Shown here one piece after another: positions 1 through 8,712 of a stretch of 64,000 nucleotides of DNA. The position numbers were made by a program, and so were the translations under genes. The stretch lies in assembly GCF_011761945.1 (NCBI RefSeq), contig NZ_JAASQV010000001.1, positions 1,736,001 through 1,800,000 of the forward strand. Direction: 5' to 3'. The notes beneath the pieces were generated by a model. That model was not told the origin of the DNA, searched no databases, and saw nothing but the letters and a program-made list of their open reading frames with translations. Numbering within the stretch: position 1 is the stretch's first letter; each line of letters starts with the position of its first letter. The stretch comes from Sphingomonas leidyi (GTDB taxonomy: Bacteria; Pseudomonadota; Alphaproteobacteria; Sphingomonadales; Sphingomonadaceae).

Positions 1-1007
1 GCAAGGTGCCGCCCGAACAACTGCTCGTCGAGGTGTCGAAGCTGCTCAAAAGCTATGACCCGGCAAATTTCCTCACCGATCTCAAGGCGGTAACCCTACT
101 CGAAGTGCCCGGCCGCACGCCGCGCCACAGCAACACCGCCTCGCAGCTCCAGGGCGTGCTGGCCGAGCGCATCTATGGCGCCCCCTATGACGCGCTGCTC
201 ACGCGCTTCGTCGAGAAGCCGCTCGGCATGCGCGCCGGCGGCGGCGCCGTCCCGCCCGGCCTGCTCGTCACCGGCTACAGCAGCAAGGGCGTGGAGGCGC
301 CGACGCTCGACATGCCGGCGATCCGCGCCGCGGGTGGGCTGCGCTATTCGGCGGTGGACATGGCGCGCTACGTCGCCGCCCACATCTCTGCAGGCGATCC
401 CGCCATCGCCCGCACCCACCGGCCGCTGTTCGGCACGCCCGAGACGAGGGCGGTCGGCTTCCACTGGGTGATCGCCAAGACCGCCGACAGCCAGACCTAT
501 CTGCGCCATTCGGGCGGCACCTTCGGCCATTCGAGCTATTGCGACTTCTATCCGGCCCGGCGCTATGGCGCGGTCGTCCTCGCCAACAGCGCCGCAGCGC
601 AGGACACGAGCCAGGCGCTCGCCGACGCCATCCACACCGCGCTGTTCGGCCCGCCGCTCGGCCTGAAGGCGCTGGAGGCGGCGCTGGAGCGGAGCAACTA
701 TGCCGACGTGCCCGGCACGATCGCCGCGACCAGGGCGCGCTTCCCCGACCTGCACCTGACCGAGGATCGCATGAACAGCTGGGGCTACCGCCTGCTCGGC
801 ACATCGCCCCGGGCCGCACGGGGCATCTTCGCCTGGAACGCAGCGCAATTTCCGGACAGCTGGAACACGCATGACAGCCTGGCCGAGGCGATCGCGGCCA
901 CCGGCGACAAGGCCGGCGCGATCGCGGAATATCGGCGCTCGCTCGCGCTCAATCCGGCCAACGACAATGCGACGCAGATGATCGCGAAGCTGGAAAAAGC
1001 GCCCTAG
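1..1007 (+). CDS. Serine hydrolase of the beta-lactamase class C/DD-peptidase type with C-terminal TPR-like tail (5' partial)
   Basis: The reading frame is open to the left edge, so the N-terminus with the catalytic SxxK motif is outside the window; a GTG at position 6 is only the first visible possible start. About 30-45 residues in, RHSNTAS fits the second (Y-x-N) motif of the serine beta-lactamase fold, and LRHSGGTFGHSS near residue 165 fits the third (K/H-x-G) motif. The last 50 residues, with repeated Ala and AIAEYRRSLALNP, look like one TPR helix pair, a tail common in beta-lactamase-like hydrolases of this group. Likely periplasmic peptidase or esterase; the substrate cannot be read from the sequence. 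Confidence 0.75.
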   Translation, partial: KVPPEQLLVEVSKLLKSYDPANFLTDLKAVTLLEVPGRTPRHSNTASQLQGVLAERIYGAPYDALLTRFVEKPLGMRAGGGAVPPGLLVTGYSSKGVEAPTLDMPAIRAAGGLRYSAVDMARYVAAHISAGDPAIARTHRPLFGTPETRAVGFHWVIAKTADSQTYLRHSGGTFGHSSYCDFYPARRYGAVVLANSAAAQDTSQALADAIHTALFGPPLGLKALEAALERSNYADVPGTIAATRARFPDLHLTEDRMNSWGYRLLGTSPRAARGIFAWNAAQFPDSWNTHDSLAEAIAATGDKAGAIAEYRRSLALNPANDNATQMIAKLEKAP

Positions 1008-1025
1008 GGTGGAGCGAACCGGAAT

Positions 1026-1364
1026 TCAGGCCACTGCCATCAGCGTCTCGCCCCGATATTTATCGAGGCCGGGATCGAACAGCGCGCTCGGCACGAATGC
1101 CTGCTCCAGCACCGCCACGTCCTTCAGCCCGTCGAGCTTGAACGTGCCGATCTTCTCCTCGCGCGGCGGCAGGCCTTCCTTGGAGACGACAACGGCATCG
1201 ACATGGAGCGCATCGTGGCGCGTGTAGAGGATATGCGGGGCGAGGATCATCGCGGTGCGATTATAGGTCGCGGCCAGGCATTTCTGGCGCACGATCCCTT
1301 CCAGGACCATCGGCGTGATGGGCGCGGGAGCGGCAGGCGGGTCGGCTTCGTGACTCAAGAACAT
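1026..1364 (-). CDS. Small conserved-looking protein, possibly WYL-like fold
   Basis: This 112-residue protein has no signal peptide and no membrane span. The middle part (YNRTAMILAPHILYTRHDALHVDAVVV) resembles the strand pattern of WYL-type ligand-sensing modules, which pair a start like YxG/N with a later P-H-x-L, but no helix-turn-helix DNA-binding part is present. It is convergent with the serine hydrolase, with only an 18-nt gap. Function not assignable; the WYL resemblance is my inference from a short stretch. Confidence 0.5.
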   Translation of the reverse strand: MFLSHEADPPAAPAPITPMVLEGIVRQKCLAATYNRTAMILAPHILYTRHDALHVDAVVVSKEGLPPREEKIGTFKLDGLKDVAVLEQAFVPSALFDPGLDKYRGETLMAVA

Positions 1365-1681
1365 GCGCCCTTATGGCAATTCCTGCTGCGGCGCAGCAAG
1401 ACCCCAGCTTCGGATATGGCATTCTCGTTGCCATCGGATCGTCGCATCGCCCCTGTCCTCTCCTGCACCCGCGCCGCGGGACCGCGCGCGGCTTGCAAAC
1501 CATCCAGAGCCCGACAGGTTGCATCATGCGGCACGGCCCGCCATCCCTGCGCCGGAACGATCCGCCTCGCTCCCTTGCGGTTCCACCGCATCGGCGCCGT
1601 CCGTTCAGCACGGCTTCACGCGCATGTCCGGAACGTTTCAGCGTCCCTGGCCGTATGGGCCTTCGGGAAGGAGAAGACACA
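1365..1681. other. Intergenic region between divergent genes
   Basis: This 317-nt gap must hold the promoters of the leftward 112-residue gene and the rightward glycine-zipper gene. Codons remain open upstream of the latter in its frame from 1373, but that extension is rich in Arg, Pro and His without a signal peptide, so it is non-coding. The only clear element is a GGGAAGGAGAAG ribosome-binding site just before 1682. I see no convincing -35/-10 pair, operator or repeat. Confidence 0.4.
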
Positions 1682-2212
1682 ATGAAGCATCTGGTAACCC
1701 TCGCCGCGGTCGCTGCGGCCAGCCTGGCGGTCGCGACCCCGGCCATGGCGCAGCGCGGCCCCGTCTACGGGCAGGACGAGGAGGCCCGCTTCGACGCCGC
1801 GCAGCAGCGCTTCGAGCGGGAATATGATCAGTTCCAGCAGGCGCTCGAGCGGTATCGCGCCTACAAGTCCCGCCCGGTCGTCGCCCCGCCGCCCCCGCCG
1901 CCGCGCGGCGGCTACTACGATCCGCGCGACGAGGAATATTATGATGCGGCCCGCGACTATCGCGCGCCGCCCCCGGGCTATCAGGAGCGCGTGCTGACGC
2001 AGGACGATCGCATCTATCGCGGACAGGACGGCAAATATTACTGCAAGCGCTCGGACGGCACGACCGGCCTGATCGTGGGCGCCGCGGCGGGCGGTCTGTT
2101 CGGCAACGTCATTGCCGGCGGGCGCTCGAAGACGGTGGGCACGCTGCTCGGCGCGATCGCCGGCGGCGCGCTCGGCAGCTCGGTGGACCGCGACCAGGTC
2201 CGCTGCCGCTGA
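1682..2212 (+). CDS. Secreted glycine-zipper (2TM-type) envelope protein
   Basis: The start at 1682 is chosen because it follows GGAAGGAG at good spacing and gives a clean signal peptide (MKHLVTLAAVAAASLAVATPAMA, cut before QRG); the frame is open further upstream but looks non-coding. After a charged helical part (about residues 30-60) come a poly-proline run, a Tyr/Asp-rich segment, and a C-terminal glycine zipper (GLIVGAAAGGLFGNVIAGG then LLGAIAGGALGSS) as in the 17-kDa antigen/glycine-zipper 2TM family. Two cysteines (YYCKRSDG and the final RCR) could form a disulfide. Likely periplasmic or outer-membrane-associated, role unknown. A strong terminator follows. Confidence 0.75.
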   Translation: MKHLVTLAAVAAASLAVATPAMAQRGPVYGQDEEARFDAAQQRFEREYDQFQQALERYRAYKSRPVVAPPPPPPRGGYYDPRDEEYYDAARDYRAPPPGYQERVLTQDDRIYRGQDGKYYCKRSDGTTGLIVGAAAGGLFGNVIAGGRSKTVGTLLGAIAGGALGSSVDRDQVRCR

Positions 2213-2219
2213 CCCGATC

Positions 2220-2251
2220 GGAGGCCCCGTCGCCGCGGCGGCGGGGCCTCC
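2220..2251 (+). terminator. Hairpin terminator after glycine-zipper gene
   Basis: A perfect 10-bp stem, GGAGGCCCCG pairing with CGGGGCCTCC around a 12-nt loop, begins 8 nt after the stop codon. The tail (GTAGCTTTCC) is only weakly T-rich, as is usual at this GC content. Confidence 0.7.
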
Positions 2252-2342
2252 GTAGCTTTCCCGATGGGGACAGCTCCTGAGCCGCGACTTCACGCCCGTG
2301 CAGGCATGATGGGCCGATATGGGGGATATGAGGAGTCGCGCC

Positions 2343-2984
2343 ATGCCCGTGGACCGCGTGCTGCGGCAGCACGGCCATATCCTGGCCAATGCCGATGCAC
2401 TCGAGGCGCTCGTCTCCGGCCCGCGGCCCGCAAGCATCGAGGGGCTGGGCTTTCGGCGCTGGCTGTTCACGCGCGACCTGCTGATGCATTTCGCCAGGAT
2501 GGAGGGCCAGGTCTATGGCCCCCTCATGGACGAGGTGGGCGGCGAAGTGGCGCACATGGCCAGCCATGCGAGCGCGGAGACTGCCGCCCTGGTCGCCGAT
2601 TTCCGCGAGCACGTCACGCGCTGGCACGGTTTCCCGAGCGAGGCGCAGTGGGGCATCTATGCCCGCTCGACTCGCTGGCTGACGGCGCGCATCCGCGAGC
2701 GGCTCGAAAGCGAGGCGACCGATATCCTGCCGCTGCTCTCCCGGCTGCCCGTCGACGATCAGGGCGCTTGCCCCGGCAAGCCGGACCATCGCTATGTCGC
2801 GGATGCGTGGGAAATTCGCGAGCTGATCTTCGGGGCGAAACCGCGCGTCGAACCGCCCCGAGTCGGATCAGTGCCAGAAGATCAGGATCAGAAGGATGAT
2901 CGGAATCGGGATGCCGAGCAGCCACAACAAGATGCCCTTGCCCATATAAAGCCTCCAAGTATCTGGTTTCGATTGCGAAAATAA
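2343..2984 (+). CDS. Hemerythrin-like (HHE) domain protein
   Basis: Start 2343 is preferred over an in-frame ATG at 2319 because GAGGAG lies 7 nt before it. Helical segments with RQHGHIL, LLMHFARMEGQVY and HVTRWHGF place His and Glu residues as expected for the four-helix HHE/hemerythrin fold, which binds a di-iron centre and senses O2 or NO in characterised members. The last 35 or so residues (EDQDQKDDRNRDAEQPQQ and onward) are low-complexity and are exactly antisense to a microprotein at 2868-2945, so the functional domain probably ends near residue 175. The family call is by pattern, not by alignment. Confidence 0.6.
   Translation: MPVDRVLRQHGHILANADALEALVSGPRPASIEGLGFRRWLFTRDLLMHFARMEGQVYGPLMDEVGGEVAHMASHASAETAALVADFREHVTRWHGFPSEAQWGIYARSTRWLTARIRERLESEATDILPLLSRLPVDDQGACPGKPDHRYVADAWEIRELIFGAKPRVEPPRVGSVPEDQDQKDDRNRDAEQPQQDALAHIKPPSIWFRLRK
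2868..2945 (-). CDS. 25-residue hydrophobic microprotein
   Basis: The translation is MGKGILLWLLGIPIPIILL followed by ILIFWH: one very hydrophobic membrane span with a central PIP kink, a Lys at the N-terminus and a Trp-His end. GGAGGC sits 5 nt before the ATG on the minus strand (complement of 2951-2956), a far better ribosome-binding site than most in this window. Such tiny single-span proteins occur in proteobacteria and are usually unannotated. The gene lies wholly within and antisense to the 3' end of the hemerythrin-like gene. Role unknown. Confidence 0.65.
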   Translation of the reverse strand: MGKGILLWLLGIPIPIILLILIFWH

Positions 2985-3000
2985 CCAACCGCACACGATG

Positions 3001-3019
3001 CGGGTTCCACTGGAACCCG
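3001..3019. promoter_or_regulatory. Perfect 9-bp palindrome, candidate operator
   Basis: CGGGTTCCA and TGGAACCCG flank a single C at 3010. It is centred 38 nt before the MFS exporter start and about 65 nt upstream of the microprotein start, so it lies in a divergent promoter region. The near-absent loop argues against an RNA hairpin and for a dimeric DNA-binding protein site. No regulator gene is adjacent. Confidence 0.45.
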
Positions 3020-3047
3020 GCGGCGGGTTGAGGCACTGAGCAGGTGG

Positions 3048-4439
3048 ATGACCGATGGCCTTCCCTTGCCGCGCCGCACGCTCGCCATCGCCGCCGTCTC
3101 CTTCGGTACGGCGCTGGTGGTGATCGACGGCGCGATCGCCACCGTGGCGTTGCCCACCATCGCCAGGGACCTGCACGTCGACAGCTCCGCGGCGGTCTCG
3201 GTCGTCACCGTCTACCAGCTGACGCTGGTGATGCTGCTGCTGCCCTTTGCCGGGCTGGGCGAGCGGATCGGGCTCAAGCGGATGTACCAGGCCGGGCAGC
3301 TGGTCTTCACCGTGGCGACGGTGCTGTGCTTCTTCGCCGAGAGCCTGCCGTTCCTGCTCATCGTCCGCGCGGCGCAGGCGGCGGGCGCGGCTGCGGCGCT
3401 CAGCGTCTCCTCGGCGCTGATTCGCCGGATCTATCCCGCTAAACATCTGGGCCGCGGCCTCGGCATCAACTCGGTGGTGGTGTCGAGCTCGGCCGCGCTC
3501 GCGCCCACCATCGGCGGCTTGGTGCTGGCGGTGGGGCCCTGGCCCTGGGTGTTCGCCTCGGCAGTGCCCTTCGCCGTCGCCAGCCTGTTGTTCGGCCGCG
3601 CCCTGCCCGACACGCCCGCGCGTGACGAGCCGTTCGACGTGCTGGGAGCGTTGCTGTGCGCCGGCATGTTCGGGCTGGTGATCGGCGGCCTGGAGAGCGC
3701 CGTGCATGGCGACAGCCCCGTCGTCTCGGCGGCGGTGGTGGTCGCCGGCGCGGTGATCGGCCTGTTCTTCGTCCGCCGCGAGATGCGCGAGCCCAAGCCG
3801 ATCCTGCCGGTCGACCTGCTCACCCGGCCGGTGCTCGCCCTCTCCGTGGTGGGTGCCTATACTGCCTTCATCGCCACGATGACGCTGCTCCTGTCGCTGC
3901 CCTTCCGGCTGCAGCATGGCTATGGCTTCGCCCCGTCCGAGGTGGGCGCGGTGATCGCGCCCTGGCCGCTCACCACGATGATCGTCGCGCCGCTCGCCGG
4001 CTCGCTGTCGGATCGTTACCCCGCCGGGGCGCTGGGCGGGATCGGCATGGTCATCGCAGTGGCGGGACTGCTCTTCCTCGCCTTCCTGCCCGTGGATCCC
4101 AGCTGGTTCGACATTGCCTGGCGCATGTCGCTCACCGGGGCCGGATTCGGCATGTTCCTCTCGCCCAACGCCCGGCTGATCATCGGCTCGGCCCCGATCG
4201 ATCGCGCGGCAGCGGCCGGCGGGCTCATCTCCACGACCCGGATGGTCGGGCAGACGACCGGCGCCACGCTGGTGGCCGCGCTGCTTGCGATCGGCATCGG
4301 CGGCGGCACGGTGCCGCCCCTGGTGGCGGCCGGCCTCGCCGCCATTGCCGGCCTGTGCAGCCTGGCGCGCCTGCGCCCCGCCATCCGCAACCCGCGCTTC
4401 GCCGAGACCGAGGACGTCCAGCCCGCCAAGCTGCGCTGA
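3048..4439 (+). CDS. MFS drug-efflux transporter (DHA2/QacA-EmrB type)
   Basis: This 463-residue polytopic protein starts MTDGLPLPRRTLAIAAVSFG and continues into a first helix with the D-G-A-I-A-T-V-A-L-P-T-I-A pattern typical of the DHA2 branch (14 helices, proton-driven multidrug export). Motif A is seen as GLGERIGLKRMY in the loop after helix 2, and motif C-like glycine-rich helices follow (GINSVVVSSSAALAPTIGG). Inner membrane. Substrate unknown. It lies downstream of a palindrome that may be its operator and is separated by 122 nt from the next MFS gene on the same strand. Confidence 0.85.
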   Translation: MTDGLPLPRRTLAIAAVSFGTALVVIDGAIATVALPTIARDLHVDSSAAVSVVTVYQLTLVMLLLPFAGLGERIGLKRMYQAGQLVFTVATVLCFFAESLPFLLIVRAAQAAGAAAALSVSSALIRRIYPAKHLGRGLGINSVVVSSSAALAPTIGGLVLAVGPWPWVFASAVPFAVASLLFGRALPDTPARDEPFDVLGALLCAGMFGLVIGGLESAVHGDSPVVSAAVVVAGAVIGLFFVRREMREPKPILPVDLLTRPVLALSVVGAYTAFIATMTLLLSLPFRLQHGYGFAPSEVGAVIAPWPLTTMIVAPLAGSLSDRYPAGALGGIGMVIAVAGLLFLAFLPVDPSWFDIAWRMSLTGAGFGMFLSPNARLIIGSAPIDRAAAAGGLISTTRMVGQTTGATLVAALLAIGIGGGTVPPLVAAGLAAIAGLCSLARLRPAIRNPRFAETEDVQPAKLR

Positions 4440-4561
4440 GGCGGCAAGCGGCGCGCCCGGCCCCGGCGTCGACGCGGAATTCCCGGCTGATATCTCTACT
4501 TGGCCCTTCGCACGCAATCGCGCGTTGCGGTGGCCCCGCGGAAGCGCCTAGAGGCCCTTGC

Positions 4562-5893
4562 ATGGCCGCCGAAGCAACGCATCCGTTCGCCGTTCCCAAT
4601 TTTCGCCTCTATTTCCTCGCCCGGCTCTCGACGACGCTCGGGCAGATGGCGATGGTGATCGTGATCGGCTGGCAGGTATACGATATCGCCCGCCGGACGA
4701 TGACGGTGAAGGAAGCCGCCTTCCAGCTCGGGCTGATCGGCGTCGCCCAGTTCCTGCCGCTGCTGTTCCTTTCGCTCTTCGCCGGCTGGGTGGCGGATCG
4801 GCTCGACCGGCGCTGGATCGCCCGCGCCGCGGTGGCGCTCGAGGCGTTCTGCGCGATCAGCCTGGGCGTGCTGACCTATACCGGCACGATCGGCCTGCCC
4901 GCGCTGTTCGGCATCGCCGCGCTGCTCGGCGTGGCGCGCGCCTTTGCCAGCCCCGCGCTGAGCGCGCTCTCGCCCAATCTGGTGCCCAAGGCGATCCTGC
5001 CCACCGCGATCGCGCTGAGCTCGCTGTCCTGGCAGATCGGCACGGTGATCGGCCCGGCCATGGGCGGCTATCTCTATGCGGTTGCCGACTGGCTCTCCTA
5101 CGCAGTGGCGGGCGGCCTGTTCCTCGTCTCCTTCGTCCTGCTCATGCTGATCGGCGACGTGCCGCGCAGCGCGCGCAAGTTCAGCGGCAGCCCCTGGGCG
5201 CAGATGATCGACGGGCTCCACTATGTCCGTCGCAACCGGCTGGTGCTCGGCGCGATCTCGCTCGACCTGTTCGCGGTGCTCCTCGGCGGCGCGACCGCGA
5301 TGCTGCCCGTCTATGCCCGCGACATCCTCCAGGTGGGCTCGGAAGGGCTCGGCCATCTGCGAGCCGCGCCCGCGGTGGGCGCCGTCGCCACGGCGGTGTT
5401 CTTCTCCTGGCGGCCGCTGAAGAGCGACGTCGGCGTGAAGATGCTGCTGGCGGTCGCCCTGTTCGGCGTGGCGACAGTGATCTTCGGCCTTTCCGCCCCG
5501 CTGCTCGTGCCCGTGCTCGGCCCGGCCGCAGTGGGGCACGACACGGCGCCCGCGGTGATGGTGGCGCTGTTCGCGCTGTTCGTGCTCGGCGCGGCCGACA
5601 TGGTCTCGGTCTATGTCCGCCAGTCGCTGATCCAGCTCTACACGCCGGACGAGATGCGCGGCCGCGTCGGCGCGGTCTCCACGCTGTTCATCTCGGGCTC
5701 GAACGAGCTGGGCGAGGCCGAATCGGGTTTCCTCGCCGCGCTGATCGGGCCGGTCGCCGCAGTGGTGGGCGGCGGCGTGGGCGCGATCCTTGTCACACTG
5801 GCATGGGCCAAGCTATTCCCGGAGCTCAGGCGGGCTCGCACCTTCGATCCTCCGGCCAATCTCGAGATTCCTCCCAAGGAGATGATGACATGA
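4562..5893 (+). CDS. MFS transporter (MFS_3, EntS-like)
   Basis: The protein has 443 residues from the ATG at 4562. The N-terminus [20 protein letters not shown], followed by a helix with GWQVYDI and the loop [14 protein letters not shown] (motif A), is characteristic of the EntS/MFS_3 subgroup, which includes siderophore and macrolide exporters. Twelve helices can be traced. Its stop codon overlaps the cysK start by 4 nt (ATGA), so both are translated from one message; export of a sulfur or amino-acid metabolite is possible but is only inference from the pairing. Confidence 0.85.
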   Translation: MAAEATHPFAVPNFRLYFLARLSTTLGQMAMVIVIGWQVYDIARRTMTVKEAAFQLGLIGVAQFLPLLFLSLFAGWVADRLDRRWIARAAVALEAFCAISLGVLTYTGTIGLPALFGIAALLGVARAFASPALSALSPNLVPKAILPTAIALSSLSWQIGTVIGPAMGGYLYAVADWLSYAVAGGLFLVSFVLLMLIGDVPRSARKFSGSPWAQMIDGLHYVRRNRLVLGAISLDLFAVLLGGATAMLPVYARDILQVGSEGLGHLRAAPAVGAVATAVFFSWRPLKSDVGVKMLLAVALFGVATVIFGLSAPLLVPVLGPAAVGHDTAPAVMVALFALFVLGAADMVSVYVRQSLIQLYTPDEMRGRVGAVSTLFISGSNELGEAESGFLAALIGPVAAVVGGGVGAILVTLAWAKLFPELRRARTFDPPANLEIPPKEMMT

Positions 5894-6810
5894 AGGCCAA
5901 CACGATCCTCGAGACGATCGGCAACACGCCCCATATCCGCGCGGGCAAGCTGTTTCCGGACGCCGAAGTCTGGATCAAGTCCGAACGGACCAATCCCGGC
6001 GGCTCGATCAAGGACCGCATCGCGCTGGCGATGATCGAAGCGGCGGAGCGGGACGGCAGCCTGCAGCCGGGCGGCACGATCGTCGAGCCGACCAGCGGCA
6101 ATACCGGCGTGGGCCTCGCGATGGTCGCCGCGGTGAAGGGCTACAAGCTCGTCCTGGTGATGCCGGAGAGCATGAGCATCGAGCGCCGCCGCCTGATGCT
6201 CGCTTATGGCGCCACCTTCGACCTGACGCCGCGCGAGAAGGGCATGAAGGGCGCGATCGAGCGCGCGATGGAGATCGTCGAGACGACGCCCGGCGCCTGG
6301 ATGCCGCAGCAGTTCGAGAACCCGGCGAACATCGACGTGCACGTGCGCACCACCGCGCAGGAGATCCTGAACGACTTCGCCGATTCGCCGATCGACGTGG
6401 TCATCACCGGCGTGGGCACCGGCGGCCACATCACCGGCGTCGCCGAGACGCTCAAGAAGCGCTGGCCGAACCTCAAGGTCTATGCGGTCGAGCCCGAGCT
6501 CTCGCCGGTAATCTCGGGCGGCCAGCCGGGCCCGCACCCGATCCAGGGTATCGGCGCCGGCTTCGTGCCGCGCAACCTGCACACCGACGCGATCGACGGC
6601 GTGATCAAGGTCGATGCGGGCGTCGCCAAGGACATGGCCCGCCGCGCCGCCCGCGAGGAAGGCATGCTCGTCGGCATCTCCTCGGGCGCGACGCTGGCCG
6701 CGATTCTGCAGAAATTGCCCGATCTCCCGGAGGGGACCCGCGTCCTGGGGTTCAATTATGATACAGGCGAGCGCTATCTGAGCGTCCCGGACTTTCTTCC
6801 CGAGAGCTGA
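5890..6810 (+). CDS. cysK: Cysteine synthase (O-acetylserine sulfhydrylase)
   Basis: A PLP enzyme making cysteine from O-acetylserine and sulfide. All hallmarks are seen: [14 protein letters not shown] carries the PLP lysine, PTSGNTGVG binds the substrate carboxylate, [10 protein letters not shown] binds the cofactor phosphate, and GISSGAT is near the C-terminus. The length of 306 residues is typical for CysK/CysM. It could also be called CysM or a cystathionine beta-synthase-like paralogue; motif reading cannot separate these. It starts inside the stop codon of the upstream MFS gene. Confidence 0.93.
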   Translation: MKANTILETIGNTPHIRAGKLFPDAEVWIKSERTNPGGSIKDRIALAMIEAAERDGSLQPGGTIVEPTSGNTGVGLAMVAAVKGYKLVLVMPESMSIERRRLMLAYGATFDLTPREKGMKGAIERAMEIVETTPGAWMPQQFENPANIDVHVRTTAQEILNDFADSPIDVVITGVGTGGHITGVAETLKKRWPNLKVYAVEPELSPVISGGQPGPHPIQGIGAGFVPRNLHTDAIDGVIKVDAGVAKDMARRAAREEGMLVGISSGATLAAILQKLPDLPEGTRVLGFNYDTGERYLSVPDFLPES

Positions 6811-6883
6811 GGCACTGGAATTAACGCCGGATTAACGCTAGATTTCCCGAGTCGGGGAAAACGTCGTTTCCGGGGGGAACTTC

Positions 6884-7201
6884 GTGCGCAATGCAATGAT
6901 CCTGGTGAGCGTCATGCTCGCCATCTATCTGGGGTGGCCGCTTGCTTTCGGGGGGAAGCAGCGCGGGCTGGAAACACCGGCCGAGGCGCGCAGCTTGGCG
7001 GCCACCCCAGTTTCCGTATCGAAACCCGTGCGAACGGCCGCACTGGTCGCCAAGCCGTCCGCGCCCGCTCGTCCGGAGAGCTGCTACAAGCGCTATCAGC
7101 GCGAAGTGAAGCTCTGCACGGGCGCCACCGCGGCGGCGTGCAAGCTGGGCGCCGCCGATCATTGGGACATGTGCGAGGCAACCGGCTTCTGGCCGAACTG
7201 A
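6884..7201 (+). CDS. Small secreted cysteine-containing protein
   Basis: The GTG at 6884 is chosen because GGGGGGAA precedes it by 3-4 nt; an in-frame ATG at 6896 is the alternative. Residues 1-20 form a hydrophobic signal anchor (MILVSVMLAIYLGWPLAF). The C-terminal 40 residues contain four Cys (SCYKRY, LCTGAT, ACKLG, MCEATGF), suggesting a small disulfide-bonded periplasmic domain. No family recognised. The 73-nt gap from cysK includes two TTAACGC direct repeats (about 6819-6838) and a short TTTCCC/GGGAAA hairpin. Confidence 0.6.
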   Translation: MRNAMILVSVMLAIYLGWPLAFGGKQRGLETPAEARSLAATPVSVSKPVRTAALVAKPSAPARPESCYKRYQREVKLCTGATAAACKLGAADHWDMCEATGFWPN

Positions 7202-7293
7202 GCGCGCGTCGGACGCACTGATCCGGGCATTGCGGCGTTCCGGCGCCGCAATGGTTCCAACTTCGCGACTTCTGCGTTATGGGCGGCGACCCC

Positions 7294-8712
7294 ATGGCGA
7301 CCGTCCCTTCCTTTCCCACCGCCGGAGCATTCTCCGTCCGCGTGCCGCCAGTGCTGATGGCATTGCTCGGCCTCCTCATGCTTGCGGTGGTCGCGCTGCC
7401 CTTGTGGCTGGTCACGCATACCCCGCGCGCGGTGGTGCACAAGCCCGCGCCGGTGAAGGTATCGCACCGGGTGGTGCCGAAGACCGAGCTGCCGGAAGTG
7501 GAGCCGGTCGAGCTTCAGGTCGTGACGCCGGACGACGCGCGCACCTGGAATGCGTCCATTCCCTTCTCGACCCTGCCCAATCCGGCGGCCCGGCCGTTCA
7601 ATATCTACGGTGCCGAGGATAGCCGGGCCCGCGCCGTCGATTGCCTCGCTGCGGCAGTCTATTACGAGGCCGGCGACGATGCGGTGGGCGAGCGGGCGGT
7701 CGCGCAGGTGATCATCAACCGCGCACGCCACCCGGCCTTTCCCAAGACGATCTGCGGCGTCGTGTTCCAGGGCTCGGAGCGCTCGACCGGCTGCCAGTTC
7801 ACGTTCACCTGCGATGGCGCGATGCTGCGCTATACGCCCACCGCCACCGCCTGGGAGCGCGCGCGCTATATCGCCCGCGCCGCATTGACCGGCTCGGTCT
7901 ACAAGCCGGTGGGCCATGCGACGCATTATCACACCGACTGGGTTGTTCCCTATTGGAGCGCCAGCCTCGAGAAGATCACCGAGGTCAACACGCACCTCTT
8001 CTTCCGCTGGACCGGCTGGTGGGGCACGCCGCCGGCGTTCAACCGCATCTATGCGGGCATCGAGCCCAATATCGCGCTGATGGCCCGGCTGTCGCCCGGC
8101 GCCTTCCAGAGCGATCCCTCGCTCGAAACGCTGCTGCCCGGCGCGGTCGGGACCGACGGCGCCTTTGTCGATCCCGCATCGATCCCCCAGAGCGCCGTTC
8201 CCGCCCCGATGGCGGCCGAGGGCGGCGACTCGAACAACTTCATGCTCACCTTGCCCAAGGGGATCAACCCGGACGCGTTCGCGGCGCTGGCCATCCGTAC
8301 GTGCGGCGAGCGGCCCTATTGCAAGTTCATGGCCTGGGCGGATGCGAAGCAGACTCCGGCCAGGTTGCCGCTCTCCAGCGCCCAGGTTTCGACCATGTCG
8401 TTCAGCTATCTGCGCGACGAGACGCAAGGCTTTGCCAAGGCGTTGTGGAATTGCGGCCAGTTCCGCCGCCCGAGCCCGGTCCAGTGCATGCGCGCCCAGA
8501 TCCCGGCCGAGGCAGCGCCCGCCACCGTCGTGCCGCCGATCCCCGGAGCCACTCCCATTGCCGCTCCTGCCCCGCTCGCCGGCATCCGCCGCAAGGCCGA
8601 GGTGGCGGCACCGCCCGCCGGCACGCCTGCACAGGACAAGGCCATGGTGAGCCTCACCCTGCCCGCCCCCAAGCCCTCGCCGACGCCGCGCCCGACGCCC
8701 GAACCGCGCTAA
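7294..8712 (+). CDS. Cell wall hydrolase, SleB family
   Basis: The start is either ATG 7279 or ATG 7294; GGGCGG at 7281-7286 favours 7294. A single N-terminal membrane anchor (LMALLGLLMLAVVALPLWLV) is followed by a proline-rich linker. The Hydrolase_2/SleB catalytic domain then runs from about residue 113 to 225: CLAAAVYYEAGDD carries the catalytic Glu, followed by AVAQVIINR and GCQFTFTCDG. Paired Cys suggest a periplasmic fold with disulfides. SleB proteins cut peptidoglycan as lytic transglycosylases; in non-sporing alphaproteobacteria they act in wall remodelling. The last 80 residues are Pro/Ala-rich. The stop overlaps the convergent PH-domain gene by 4 nt. Confidence 0.88.
   Translation: MATVPSFPTAGAFSVRVPPVLMALLGLLMLAVVALPLWLVTHTPRAVVHKPAPVKVSHRVVPKTELPEVEPVELQVVTPDDARTWNASIPFSTLPNPAARPFNIYGAEDSRARAVDCLAAAVYYEAGDDAVGERAVAQVIINRARHPAFPKTICGVVFQGSERSTGCQFTFTCDGAMLRYTPTATAWERARYIARAALTGSVYKPVGHATHYHTDWVVPYWSASLEKITEVNTHLFFRWTGWWGTPPAFNRIYAGIEPNIALMARLSPGAFQSDPSLETLLPGAVGTDGAFVDPASIPQSAVPAPMAAEGGDSNNFMLTLPKGINPDAFAALAIRTCGERPYCKFMAWADAKQTPARLPLSSAQVSTMSFSYLRDETQGFAKALWNCGQFRRPSPVQCMRAQIPAEAAPATVVPPIPGATPIAAPAPLAGIRRKAEVAAPPAGTPAQDKAMVSLTLPAPKPSPTPRPTPEPR

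Noticed and set aside
1373-1681. N-terminal extension of the glycine-zipper protein
   Set aside because: The ATG at 1682 has a strong ribosome site and gives a normal signal peptide; the extension is Arg/Pro-rich and would bury that signal.
2868-4517. A 549-codon minus-strand frame across the MFS gene
   Set aside because: Only its last 25 codons (the microprotein) have a start with a ribosome site and plausible composition; the rest is Gln/His/Arg/Gly-rich antisense of a clear transporter.
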